Shown in pieces: positions 1 through 7,554 of a stretch of DNA of 64,000 nucleotides. A model generated the notes under the pieces. That model did no database searches. It saw nothing but the letters and a program-made list of their open reading frames with translations, and was not told where the DNA came from. The DNA is taken from assembly GCF_021483235.1 (NCBI RefSeq), contig NZ_JAKEEC010000018.1, positions 1-64,000 of the forward strand, written 5' to 3'. The DNA is from Arthrobacter alkaliphilus. Its GTDB lineage: Bacteria > Actinomycetota > Actinomycetes > Actinomycetales > Micrococcaceae. Within the stretch, counting starts at the first letter, position 1. Each line of letters begins with the position of its first letter. The position numbers and the translations under genes were made by a program.

Positions 1-471
1 TTCGAAGGCCTCCCGGCCCGGATCTGCTGGCTCGGGTACGGGGAACGCCACCAGGCCGGGCTGCTGTTCAACCAGCTCGTCGCCGAAGGCAAAGTCAAAG
101 CCCCCATCGTGATCGGCCGTGACCACCTGGACTCCGGCTCCGTGGCCTCCCCCTACCGGGAAACCGAATCCATGAAAGACGGCTCGGACGCGATCGCCGA
201 CTGGCCCCTGCTGAACGCCCTGACCGCCGCGTCCTCCGGCGCGACCTGGGTCTCCATCCACCACGGCGGCGGCGTCGGCATCGGCCGCTCCATCCACACC
301 GGCCAGGTCTCCGTCGCCGACGGCACCGAACTCGCCGCCCAAAAACTCGAACGCCTCCTCACCAACGACCCCGGCATGGGCGTCATCCGCCACGCCGACG
401 CCGGCTACGACCGCGCCGTCGACGTCGCCCGCGAACGCGGCGTCCGCATCCCCATGAACGAATCACTCTAA
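1..471 (+). CDS. hutU: Urocanate hydratase, C-terminal part
   Basis: The window opens inside this gene. The frame is open from base 1 and stops with TAA at 469-471, leaving the last 156 residues. Urocanase hydrates urocanate to imidazolone propionate, the second step of histidine degradation, in the cytoplasm, using tightly bound NAD+. The fragment carries two hallmark stretches of the family: [18 protein letters not shown] near residue 39 and [17 protein letters not shown] near residue 83. The C-terminus looks intact. The next gene is an ammonia-lyase homologue in the same direction, separated by an imperfect palindrome, so co-transcription is plausible but may be attenuated. The 5' end lies outside the window and cannot be judged. 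Confidence 0.95.
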   Translation, partial: FEGLPARICWLGYGERHQAGLLFNQLVAEGKVKAPIVIGRDHLDSGSVASPYRETESMKDGSDAIADWPLLNALTAASSGATWVSIHHGGGVGIGRSIHTGQVSVADGTELAAQKLERLLTNDPGMGVIRHADAGYDRAVDVARERGVRIPMNESL

Positions 472-478
472 CCAACAC

Positions 479-538
479 ATCGATTGCTCCGTAACCGTCA
501 TTCTGACCCCCCAAAACGACACCTACGGAGCAATCGAT
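479..538. repeat. Imperfect palindrome, copy A of an intergenic repeat
   Basis: The outer 15 bases (479-493) are a perfect inverted match to 524-538. The inner arms continue with mismatches, so about 21 of 26 positions pair on each side of a short centre. The right arm shares CCCAAAACGAC and AGCAATCGAT, at the same spacing, with a second palindrome at 15331-15390. This suggests a dispersed intergenic repeat family. It lies between hutU and the next gene and could act as a transcription terminator or RNA-stabilising hairpin. There is no T-run. Confidence 0.6.
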
Positions 539-556
539 AAGACTTAGGGGACCACA

Positions 557-2011
557 GTGCTTGAAATCGACGGCGTGCGGCTCGCTTTGGCCGACATCGC
601 TCACGTCGCTGCTGGCGGCAAGAGGGTGACCCTCTCGCCGTCGGCAGTTGAGCGGATGACCGCATCCCAGCGGTCCGCTCGCGCAACTGCCTTGAGGCGG
701 CCCGTCTACGGCCGGTCCACCGGCGTCGGCGCCAATCGTTCGGTCGCCTTGGAAGCAGCCGAGAGCGTGCACGGACTGAACCTCCTTCGCAGCCACGCGG
801 TCGACGCCGGCCGGGTGCTTGGGCGGGAAACGGTCCGGGCTATGCTGCTCATCCGGCTGTCCCAGCTGGCTGCCGGTTCGTCGGGGATCAACCCGGCGGT
901 GGCCGAGGCCGTGTTGAACATGCTCAACTCGGACGCCCTGCCCGAGATACGCGAATTCGGCGGCATCGGCACGGCCGACCTGCCTGCCTTGGCGGGAACC
1001 GCCCTCACCCTCCTCGGCGAGCGCAAGACGATGGACGGCGGGCAGGTTCCGGCACCTTTGTCTACGTGGCCGACCGAAGACGCGCTTCCATTCATCAGCT
1101 CGAGCGCCCTCACCATCGCCCAGGCCGTGCTCGCCCACCAGAAGCTCACAACGCTCCTGGATAACCTGACCTCGCTCAGCGCACTGTCCTTCGTGGCAAT
1201 GTCAGGCAATCCCGAAGCGCTGAGTCCTGCCGTCGCCCGGGCGGCGGACTCCCCCGCGATCACGGAGATGGCCGGGGTACTTCGCAGGCTGATCCAGGGC
1301 AGCGGGGAACCTGCCAGGATTCAGGACCCCTATTGTTTGCGCACGCTGCCCCAGGTTCTTGGCTCGGTAGCGGAAGAACTCGACGCGCTCGGGGTCCTCC
1401 TCGAACGCCTGGTAGTGGCCGGGCACGAGAACCCGCTGGTATTCGGGTCCGCGGACGATGGCAGCAGCGACGTTGCCCACCACGGCTTGTTCCAAATGAC
1501 GAGCTTGGCCAGGCGCGTGGATGCCCTCCAATTGGCCATCGGTTCGGCGTGCGCAACGAACCTCCGGAGAATCAGCCTGCTGTGCGATCCCGCCTACACG
1601 GGGCTGCACCGCTTCCTCGCGGCCGACGACGCCGGCCAATCCGGCGTCATGATGCTGGAATACGTGGCCGCCGCTGCAGCAGGCCAGGTCCGGGCTAATG
1701 CCCAGCCTGTGAGCCTTCAAACCGTCGTCCTCTCGTTGGGTGCCGAGGAAGATGCCAGTTTCGCCAGCGTGGCGACCTCGCGTTTGGACTCCACAGCGAA
1801 GGCCTTTGCCACGGTGGTCGGTGTCGAACTCGTCTGCGCCTCAAGGGCCCTCCGGATGCAGGGCCGGCGGCCGGAGGAGTTCGCGAGTTCACAGTTCCAA
1901 AGAGCGTTCGACGCCGGACTGTCGTTACCAGCCGACGTGCAGGACCGGGATCTCCGTGCAGATCTCGAGGCCGCGGTGCGAATGGCGATGCTGCCCGGTT
2001 TCGGAAACTAA
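557..2011 (+). CDS. Aromatic amino acid ammonia-lyase family protein lacking the MIO triad
   Basis: A 484-residue protein of the HAL/PAL fold. GTG start with AGGGG six bases upstream. Recognisable family blocks are Tyr51 in YGRSTGVG (catalytic tyrosine position), the helix block SVHGLNLLRSHAV, QDPYCLRTLPQV at 256-267 (substrate-site Gln, Tyr, Arg), and an EED segment where HAL has QED. The Ala-Ser-Gly triad that cyclises to the MIO electrophile in active lyases is absent. Where HAL reads GSVGASGDLAPLA, this protein reads GGIGTADLPALA (136-147). The usual NGT block after it reads ISSS, so the MIO-interacting Asn is gone too. Next to hutU it could be mistaken for hutH. I infer either a catalytically altered branch or a non-catalytic paralogue. 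The fold is secure and the activity is unknown. Confidence 0.8.
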   Translation: MLEIDGVRLALADIAHVAAGGKRVTLSPSAVERMTASQRSARATALRRPVYGRSTGVGANRSVALEAAESVHGLNLLRSHAVDAGRVLGRETVRAMLLIRLSQLAAGSSGINPAVAEAVLNMLNSDALPEIREFGGIGTADLPALAGTALTLLGERKTMDGGQVPAPLSTWPTEDALPFISSSALTIAQAVLAHQKLTTLLDNLTSLSALSFVAMSGNPEALSPAVARAADSPAITEMAGVLRRLIQGSGEPARIQDPYCLRTLPQVLGSVAEELDALGVLLERLVVAGHENPLVFGSADDGSSDVAHHGLFQMTSLARRVDALQLAIGSACATNLRRISLLCDPAYTGLHRFLAADDAGQSGVMMLEYVAAAAAGQVRANAQPVSLQTVVLSLGAEEDASFASVATSRLDSTAKAFATVVGVELVCASRALRMQGRRPEEFASSQFQRAFDAGLSLPADVQDRDLRADLEAAVRMAMLPGFGN

Positions 2012-2125
2012 GTATGCTTAGCTATGGACTGCCGCGTCGTACGGGCGTAGCTTGGTCTCCAAACACGGCACGCTGGGGAGGTGGGGTGTTTGTCTCGGCA
2101 TCTGGGGTGCCGTCAGGTTTCTTTG

Positions 2126-2983
2126 ATGCGCACCCTTCTTCTCGCCGTTTTTGGCGCATTGGCGTGGTTGTTGTGGCTGGCTGGCACTTCGCAGGCCGCC
2201 GACCTCCTGCCGGCGATCCCTGCTGTTCCGTCGCCTCCGGGTTCGCCCGCTCCGGTTCAACTCCCCGAGCCCATAGCTCCACTCGTCAGCCAGGTCCCGT
2301 CCAGGGTTCCGGCCCCGAGTCAATTGGCGGCAGTTCCCGGGACAGTGGTCGGCCAGATAACAGAAAAGGTCTTGACACCAGTCGTTGGAGTCGTCGACGC
2401 CGTGCCGGGTACAGTCACCGACACGATCGGGAAACTCCCCGCTTTGCCAGTGCCGGCACTGCCGTCGGTGCCAGCCGCGCCGTCGGTGCCGGCAGTACCA
2501 CTGCCCTCCGCGCCAGCCGTACCGGTACCGCCGTCGGTGCCGGCAGTACCACTGCCCTCCGCGCCAGCCGTACCGGTACCGCCGTCGGTTCCAGTGGTGC
2601 CGCCGGTGCCGGTAGTCCCAGTCGTGTCCCGTACCGCGCTTCCCGGCGGACCACGGGTTCCAGCCCCGGACGATCCTGGGCAGATCAGAACGAACACCGA
2701 ATTCATCCCTATCGGGGCGGCCTTCATGCCGCCCGCCGTGGTCGTGACAACGGTTGCGTCTCCGGCCCAGGCCGGGCCGCGGCCTGACGCGCGGGTTCCT
2801 GCGTCAGTGTCGCCACCCGGGGCAGGATCGACGTCGGAGCCGGAAGGCAGCTCCTTCTTTGGAACGGCGGATCTGCCCGAACAGCGTGCGCTGGGACCGC
2901 CGCCGCGCAACGGACCCATCCCCGATCCCGGACAGAGCCCCTCGGCCGAACCCTTCTTCGACCCTGGGTCTTCCCCTGACTGA
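2126..2983 (+). CDS. Secreted Pro/Val-rich repeat protein
   Basis: A 285-residue protein beginning MRTLLLAVFGALAWLLWLAG, a strong signal peptide with likely cleavage after TSQA (about residue 24). The mature chain is dominated by Pro, Val, Ala and Ser in short motifs (PAVPLPSAPAVPVPPSVP). Its C-terminal third is rich in Pro, Gly, Ser and Asp and ends FFDPGSSPD. I chose the ATG at 2126 because the signal peptide begins there; the frame is open upstream to 2081. No enzymatic domain or sortase motif is visible. It is probably an extended, exported wall-associated or spacer protein. Similar low-complexity secreted proteins occur widely in actinobacteria, but I do not recognise a named family. Confidence 0.7.
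   Translation: MRTLLLAVFGALAWLLWLAGTSQAADLLPAIPAVPSPPGSPAPVQLPEPIAPLVSQVPSRVPAPSQLAAVPGTVVGQITEKVLTPVVGVVDAVPGTVTDTIGKLPALPVPALPSVPAAPSVPAVPLPSAPAVPVPPSVPAVPLPSAPAVPVPPSVPVVPPVPVVPVVSRTALPGGPRVPAPDDPGQIRTNTEFIPIGAAFMPPAVVVTTVASPAQAGPRPDARVPASVSPPGAGSTSEPEGSSFFGTADLPEQRALGPPPRNGPIPDPGQSPSAEPFFDPGSSPD
2479..2580 (+). repeat. Perfect tandem duplication, 51-bp unit, two copies
   Basis: 2479-2529 and 2530-2580 are identical base for base, followed by a 9-base partial third copy. The unit encodes 17 residues of the Pro/Val-rich protein and keeps the frame. Exact identity at the DNA level suggests a recent in-frame duplication, so the locus may be length-variable between strains. Confidence 0.95.
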
Positions 2984-3060
2984 TCCGGCCGCTCCTGTCT
3001 TTTGGCAGGCACGAGCAATTGCGCCACACCGCGCAGGATCCGCCTACTCAGGAGAAGACC

Positions 3061-3123
3061 ATGCAGAACTATCAACGAACCATTGGAAATTGGCCCGACC
3101 CCATGCAGAAGGGAGGTAAATAG
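3061..3123 (+). CDS. Possible 20-residue micropeptide
   Basis: ATG at 3061 is preceded by AGGAGA at 3050-3055, a near-ideal ribosome binding site five bases upstream. The frame runs 20 codons (MQNYQRTIGNWPDPMQKGGK) to TAG at 3121-3123. A strong hairpin follows at 3163-3207. It lies downstream of the secreted repeat protein on the same strand, so it may be the last cistron of that transcript. I do not recognise the peptide. It could be a leader, a secreted or modified peptide substrate, or chance. The main support is the Shine-Dalgarno quality plus the terminator-like structure. Confidence 0.4.
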   Translation: MQNYQRTIGNWPDPMQKGGK

Positions 3124-3162
3124 ATAACTTCGCACAAGGCGCTCAGCGCCCATAAGGGAACA

Positions 3163-3207
3163 AGTTCGCCGGCCGCGTAGTCAGTCAGACTGCGCGGCCG
3201 GCGAACT
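3163..3207. terminator. Hairpin between converging units
   Basis: 3163-3177 is a perfect 15-base inverted match to 3193-3207, with a further short self-complementary stretch in the loop. It lies between rightward genes ending by 3123 and the leftward beta-lactamase-fold gene ending at 3233, so it can serve both. There is no clear T-tract. Confidence 0.65.
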
Positions 3208-3232
3208 GATGCCGACCATAGGACACAACCGC

Positions 3233-4246
3233 TTAGAACAAGCCGTTCACCACTGCCTGGGTGAGCTCGTGGAAGATCTCGGTGCGGGCGGGGATATCGC
3301 TCTCGTCCTTGCCTTTGGTGTAGACCACGAAGGCGTAGGAATTGGCCCCGTTGGTGAGGATGCCGGCGTCGTGGAGCTCGTCGTCGAGCAGTCCGTACTT
3401 GTGGAAGACAGTGATTCCGGCCGGCACCGCAGCCGGGATGAGTGATTCGTAGTTTGTGTTCTGCATGTAGGACAACAACTGTGCCGCGTCTTGTTGGTTC
3501 AACAGCTTCCCGTCATAGAGCCCGGCCATGATGCTGGCCATTTCGGTCGGAGTCAGCGTGTTGTTCATGGGGTCATAGCTGACGCCGATCGACTCGGCGT
3601 AGGACTGCAGTTCCGAATAGCCAACCGCGTCCATGATCAAGGACCAGGATTCGTTGTCGCTATCCTTGATCATCTCTTTGATTTGGTATCCGGCCGTGTA
3701 GTCACCCAAGGGATCGTCAAGGGACACAGCTCCCGTTTCGACGAGGTGATAGTAGGCGGCGGCCGCCAGGACTTTTGCGGTGCTTGCCGCTTCGAAGGGC
3801 GCTTGGACCCCGTACTGATGGATTGAGCCGTTGGATAGGTCGATCAGGGTGGCGCCGATCTGGTACTGGCTATTGGCGTCAATGATGGCGTTGATCTCGG
3901 AGTCCAACGAGGTGTCCATGCCAGCCGCCGGCGCAGGCGCCGCGGTATGCGGCGCCGTTTTCGGCGCAGTCGGCACGGTAGGCGGCGCAGTCGGTGCCGC
4001 TGTCGGCGCTGGCGTCATGGTCCGCGCAGCCGCCGTCGGCCGGGCGCTGGCTGCCGCCGGTGCGGTCCGGGAGACGAATGAACGGGCATGCGCAGCCGAG
4101 TAGACCGTTGCCGTCAGCGGCAAGGCCAAAATAGCCGCGGAGGCCAGGAACAAGACCGATCGACGTCGGCGGGGACTCCAGCTGTTCCACCGATTTCGCT
4201 TTCGTCCGGACTTTTGGCCGGGACGACGGGGCTCTTGCTCTTCCAT
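3233..4246 (-). CDS. Membrane-anchored class A beta-lactamase-fold serine hydrolase
   Basis: A 337-residue protein. A basic N-terminus (residues 1-29, many Arg/Lys) precedes one hydrophobic segment (30-50), then an Ala/Pro/Thr-rich linker (60-108) and a catalytic-like domain. The class A motifs are present as STAK (155-158, nucleophile Ser155 and Lys158) and SDNE (196-199). The third motif reads KYG (283-285) instead of KTG. The fold would face the cell exterior and act on penicillin-like or peptidoglycan substrates. Actinobacteria carry many such homologues whose role is cell-wall or esterase activity and not drug resistance. The long linker suggests it reaches into the wall. It is a single transcription unit with only a weak ribosome site visible upstream of the ATG. 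Confidence 0.75.
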   Translation of the reverse strand: MEEQEPRRPGQKSGRKRNRWNSWSPRRRRSVLFLASAAILALPLTATVYSAAHARSFVSRTAPAAASARPTAAARTMTPAPTAAPTAPPTVPTAPKTAPHTAAPAPAAGMDTSLDSEINAIIDANSQYQIGATLIDLSNGSIHQYGVQAPFEAASTAKVLAAAAYYHLVETGAVSLDDPLGDYTAGYQIKEMIKDSDNESWSLIMDAVGYSELQSYAESIGVSYDPMNNTLTPTEMASIMAGLYDGKLLNQQDAAQLLSYMQNTNYESLIPAAVPAGITVFHKYGLLDDELHDAGILTNGANSYAFVVYTKGKDESDIPARTEIFHELTQAVVNGLF

Positions 4247-4344
4247 AATGACCCAACCGTAGCTACCGCAGCTATGTGAGAGCTATGAAGATCCTGTCTG
4301 TAATCCGCGTGTCGTCTGCGTAAAGATCAGGTGTCGCGGATCGG

Positions 4345-4632
4345 TCAGCCCAACACCGTGAATCGGGTCCCGCCCATTTCTCCGGAGAGCATTGGCATTG
4401 CCTCATTGATCGCGGCACGGACGCTCTCCAGCGTCAGCGATTCCTGATGCGCCTCCTCCGATTCCCACAGTTCACAGACAAAGACCGCGTCCGGGGATTC
4501 TTCGTTGACGCCCACCTCATAGAGGAGGCAGCCCGCGTCCCGGAGCTCCGGTTTCGGCCTGAGCAGGATGGCAACGACGGCGTCGCGTTGGCCCGGCTTT
4601 GTGCCGAGGGTCCCTACATTTGCAAAAGTCAT
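4345..4632 (-). CDS. Antibiotic biosynthesis monooxygenase (ABM) domain protein
   Basis: A 95-residue single-domain protein of the ABM/quinol monooxygenase type (dimeric ferredoxin-like fold). Visible family features are the early MTFANVGTLGTKPGQRDAVV strand-helix, the CLLYEVGVNEESPDAVFVCE strand pair, and the ELWESEEAHQESL helix. Members oxidise small quinols or simply bind small hydrophobic ligands; the substrate is not predictable. The frame is open further upstream, but conserved sequence begins at the ATG at 4632, so I start there; no strong ribosome site separates the choices. It lies 28 bases behind the amidotransferase gene in the same direction, so the two are probably co-transcribed. 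Confidence 0.7.
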   Translation of the reverse strand: MTFANVGTLGTKPGQRDAVVAILLRPKPELRDAGCLLYEVGVNEESPDAVFVCELWESEEAHQESLTLESVRAAINEAMPMLSGEMGGTRFTVLG

Positions 4633-4660
4633 GGGCCCATTGTGCTTCATCCCCCAAACG

Positions 4661-5398
4661 CTATTGAGGAACCGCGTAACGGCGAACAAAGTTGCCGAGG
4701 ATCTTCATTGGTTCGGTTGCCGTGATCTTCCGGGCCTCGGCCATGAGATGTTCAGCAGCCTCCGGCGGGAAGTATCCGGCGTGGCGATAGGTGTCTATCC
4801 GTGTCACGAGTCCCTCGGCGTCGAGCTCCGGATGGAATTGAGTGGCATAAAGGTTCTTCTTGATCCGGAACATCTGTACCGGGCAGGCGGCAGAAACAGC
4901 CAACAACACGGCGTTCGCCGGCAGGACCGTGCAGGCTTCCTTATGGCCGGTAAAGGCGACAAAGCGCTCGGACATCCCCTGAAGGAGCGGATCCTGAAGG
5001 CCCTCGGCCGTGAGTTTGATGGTTACCCCGCCGAGTCCTTCGCCGTAGGTCCGGTCAATCACAGCCCCTTGGTGGAGTCCCAACGTTCCGACTCCATAGC
5101 AGGCCCCCAGGAAGGGAAAGTCGGCGGCAACAATCGTGTCCAGCAGCTGCGCGAGTTCCTTCTCCACCCGATGCTGGACCGGACTCTTGTGTTCGGGCGG
5201 GTCACTCGAAGTGAAGGGACTGCCGCCCACAATCACGCCGGAATAGTCGGAGAGCTCAAGTGGTGGCAGGGGTGCCGCCTCCATTCGGATGCGCTGCAGC
5301 TGCTCAGGGGCCAGCCCTCCGAAGCGAAGATACGCCTGGTATTCTTCCTCGGCGGCGGCGTCTTCGGCGCGAGATGCGAGCAGGAGAAACGGCTTCAC
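4661..5398 (-). CDS. Class I glutamine amidotransferase (GMP-synthase-like GATase)
   Basis: A 245-residue stand-alone GATase. The nucleophile elbow is GACYGVG with Cys100, and the catalytic His/Glu pair sits in QFHPEL (His189, Glu191). An oxyanion-strand block VIVGGSP appears near residue 55. Such free-standing domains hydrolyse glutamine or gamma-glutamyl amides and are often annotated as GMP synthase subunit-like, but no synthetase partner is encoded nearby. The gene precedes the ABM-domain gene and is divergent from the ammonium transporter, with 384 bases between them. A nitrogen-metabolism role is suggested by position only. Confidence 0.8.
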   Translation of the reverse strand: MKPFLLLASRAEDAAAEEEYQAYLRFGGLAPEQLQRIRMEAAPLPPLELSDYSGVIVGGSPFTSSDPPEHKSPVQHRVEKELAQLLDTIVAADFPFLGACYGVGTLGLHQGAVIDRTYGEGLGGVTIKLTAEGLQDPLLQGMSERFVAFTGHKEACTVLPANAVLLAVSAACPVQMFRIKKNLYATQFHPELDAEGLVTRIDTYRHAGYFPPEAAEHLMAEARKITATEPMKILGNFVRRYAVPQ

Positions 5399-5782
5399 AG
5401 GCTAAGTGTGCCCCCGGTGCCCGTGACGCGCCAGCGTTCGGCCGAAACATCCCGTCGAGGGCCGTGAGCCGCCGTTCACGCGCAAGAAATGTTTCGGGCT
5501 CCGGCCGCCCGGAACGGTTTCACTTCCATTGGTTCCGGAATCCGCGGAATCACTGGGATCCCCGCCGCTCGCTCCGGCTGGCCACGCATCCGCACCGGGA
5601 CGGCGTTTACATCCCTGAAACATATCTGACATGCGTTCTTCACGCCGGGCCAAGTTATGTAACGTCCCCGCAATTTTTCCTCCCATTGCTTGAAACACGG
5701 AACCGGAAATATTGGGCAAGGGAAGAACGAGGCCAAGGTATGGCGGCCCTGCCAGGGCATTCCGATGAGAAGGGAAACGCAC
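5399..5782. promoter_or_regulatory. Divergent intergenic region, GATase / ammonium transporter
   Basis: This 384-base stretch has no supportable gene. It holds the two divergent promoters. At 5659-5674 the bases GTAAC-(6)-GCAAT resemble one half of a GlnR-type site (GTnAC-n6-GaAAC), and GAAAC follows at 5691-5695. The match is partial and I do not treat it as proven. The amt ribosome site AGAAGGGA lies at its right end. Confidence 0.3.
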
Positions 5783-7105
5783 GTGGATATCACTGCGGAA
5801 AACGTTTGGGTGATGGTGTCGGCGGCACTCGCACTGCTCATGACCCCGGCACTCGGGCTCTTCTACGGCGGTATGACCCGGGCCAAGGCCTCCCTCAACA
5901 TGATCATGATGAGCTTCATCTCCGCGGGAATCGTGGGCGCCGTGTGGATACTGTGGGGCTACTCGATGATCAGCGGCAAGAGTGTCCTGGGGATTTTCGG
6001 TAACCCGTTCAGCAGCTTTGGCTCGGCGGACCTGGTCGGTTCCACCGATCTCATCAAGCTCGGCTTCAGCGCTACGTTCGCCATGGTCACCGTGGCCCTG
6101 ATCAGCGGCGCTATCGCCGACCGGGCCAAATTCACTTCCTGGGTCATTTTCGTTCCCATCTGGATCACCCTGGTCTACTGCCCCTTGGCCTTCATGGTCT
6201 GGGGAGGCGGCCTGCTTAGCCCCGGCGGAGCCATCAGCTCTGTCTTCGGTCAGGTGATCGACTTCGCAGGTGGCACGGTGGTGGAAATCAGCTCCGGCGC
6301 CGCCGCGTTCGTCCTGGCATTGATCCTTGGCAAGCGCCATGGTTTTGGAAAAGACCCGAACCACCGCCCGCACAACCTCCCCTTCATCATGCTCGGCGCC
6401 GGCCTCCTGTGGTTCGGCTGGTTCGGTTTCAACGCAGGCGCTGCGACGACGTCGGCGCAGGCCGGCTTGATCTGGGTCAATACGCTTGTTGCCCCGGCCG
6501 GTGCCATGCTGAGCTGGTTGGTCACCGAGAAGATCCGGCATGGCCACCCCACATCCCTGGGTGCCGCGTCCGGCGTCGTTGCCGGCCTCGTGGCTATTAC
6601 TCCGGCATGCGCCAACGTCGCTCCCGCCGCAGCCCTGGGCCTGGGCCTGGTGGCCGGCGCAGCCTGCGCAGTCTTTGTGGACCTGAAGCACAAGTTCGGT
6701 TTCGATGACTCCCTCGACGTCGTGGGCGTGCACCTTGGTGGCGGGCTGGTCGGCACGCTCGCGCTCGGATTCATCGCACTGCCGGTAAACGGCAAGGGCG
6801 GAGGACTGCTCTACGGAGGCGGGCTCCAGCAACTCGTGGCCCAGATCGTCGCCATTCTCGTCACCCTGGCGGTGTCTGGAATCATGACGGCGATCATCGC
6901 CTTGATCATCCACAAGACCGTTGGCTTCCGGGTCAGCCACGAAGCCGAACTGGCCGGCGTGGACTTGTCCGAGCATGCCGAGACCGCCTACGAGTTCGGC
7001 AGCATGTCCCGGAGCCATTTCAACGCCCTCCCGCACGTTGACTCCCTCCCCCACGTCAACATCCCCGTCTCGGCCCGAGCCGAAAAGCAAGCCGATCCCG
7101 CTTAG
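5783..7105 (+). CDS. amt: Ammonium transporter, Amt/MEP family
   Basis: A 440-residue polytopic membrane protein that conducts ammonium across the cytoplasmic membrane. Family blocks are MTPALGLFYGGMTRAKASLN at the N-terminus, LLWFGWFGFNAGAA in the middle and DDSLDVVGVHLGGGLVGT toward the C-terminus, which contains one of the twin pore histidines. About eleven membrane segments can be followed. I chose GTG at 5783 because AGAAGGGA sits eight bases upstream; an ATG 18 bases earlier is possible. The C-terminal tail (about 50 residues) is cytosolic and slightly longer than minimal Amt proteins. No glnK or glnD follows, unlike the usual amtB-glnK pairing. Confidence 0.93.
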   Translation: MDITAENVWVMVSAALALLMTPALGLFYGGMTRAKASLNMIMMSFISAGIVGAVWILWGYSMISGKSVLGIFGNPFSSFGSADLVGSTDLIKLGFSATFAMVTVALISGAIADRAKFTSWVIFVPIWITLVYCPLAFMVWGGGLLSPGGAISSVFGQVIDFAGGTVVEISSGAAAFVLALILGKRHGFGKDPNHRPHNLPFIMLGAGLLWFGWFGFNAGAATTSAQAGLIWVNTLVAPAGAMLSWLVTEKIRHGHPTSLGAASGVVAGLVAITPACANVAPAAALGLGLVAGAACAVFVDLKHKFGFDDSLDVVGVHLGGGLVGTLALGFIALPVNGKGGGLLYGGGLQQLVAQIVAILVTLAVSGIMTAIIALIIHKTVGFRVSHEAELAGVDLSEHAETAYEFGSMSRSHFNALPHVDSLPHVNIPVSARAEKQADPA

Positions 7106-7152
7106 CGGCGGCAGGCATTTCCGCGGCCGCGAGGGACGCGTACGCTCAATCT

Positions 7153-7476
7153 GTGGATATCGTCGATTTCCTGTCGGACCGTCTGGATGAGGACGAGGCT
7201 GCGGCACGGAAACTCCTCGCTGACCGTTCCCTCTCCGAGGCAGGCAAATGGTACGAGCGCCGTCTTCTCCGGGAATGCGAGTCAAAGCGAAGGCTGCTCA
7301 GCATCGTTGAATCCGCGCGGCAGACAGCCTTGGCCACGATGGTTCGCGGCACGCTTGGGGACGCCCCGCAGTGGATCCCGGAATCGATCGAGTGGACCAC
7401 GAAATCGTTGAATGCGCTCGCGCTGCCGTACTCCGACCATCCGGACTTTGAGCCGGAGTGGCTGGCGGGGACGTAG
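7153..7476 (+). CDS. DUF6221 family protein
   Basis: A 107-residue cytoplasmic protein starting at GTG. It opens MDIVDFLSDRLDEDEAAAR, has a central RECESKRRLL block, and ends with ALPYSDHPDFEPEW. This acid start plus a C-terminal ALPY.DHPD..EW box is the pattern I associate with the actinobacterial family DUF6221. The function is unknown. It stands 47 bases after amt, with no obvious terminator between, so it may be read from the amt transcript. There are no membrane segments or signal peptide. Confidence 0.7.
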   Translation: MDIVDFLSDRLDEDEAAARKLLADRSLSEAGKWYERRLLRECESKRRLLSIVESARQTALATMVRGTLGDAPQWIPESIEWTTKSLNALALPYSDHPDFEPEWLAGT

Positions 7477-7482
7477 CTGTCA

Positions 7483-7515
7483 GTTCACTGTTGGTTTAGC
7501 TGACGGTTCCTTGTG
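7483..7515 (+). promoter_or_regulatory. Three 11-base units resembling a PHO box
   Basis: Upstream of the secreted phosphoesterase gene, three consecutive 11-mers begin GTTCA (7483), GTTTA (7494) and GGTTC (7505). PhoP boxes of Streptomyces are built from 11-base direct repeats starting GTTCA. The first unit matches well and the others only partly. Control by phosphate starvation would suit a secreted phosphatase, but this is an inference. Confidence 0.25.
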
Positions 7516-7554
7516 AGTCGGACCCACGTGTTTCACGGCTCCTAGCTTGGGAGC

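Noticed and set aside
557-2011. Calling this gene hutH because it follows hutU
   Set aside because: The MIO triad required for histidine ammonia-lyase activity is missing, so position alone does not justify the name.
5659-5695. GlnR operator upstream of amt
   Set aside because: Only the GTAAC half fits well; the second half and the repeat spacing deviate. Kept as a weak hint inside the intergenic entry only.
5402-7285. Long minus-strand open frame opposite the ammonium transporter
   Set aside because: Asp/His/Gly-rich shadow of amt with no ribosome site or recognisable domain.
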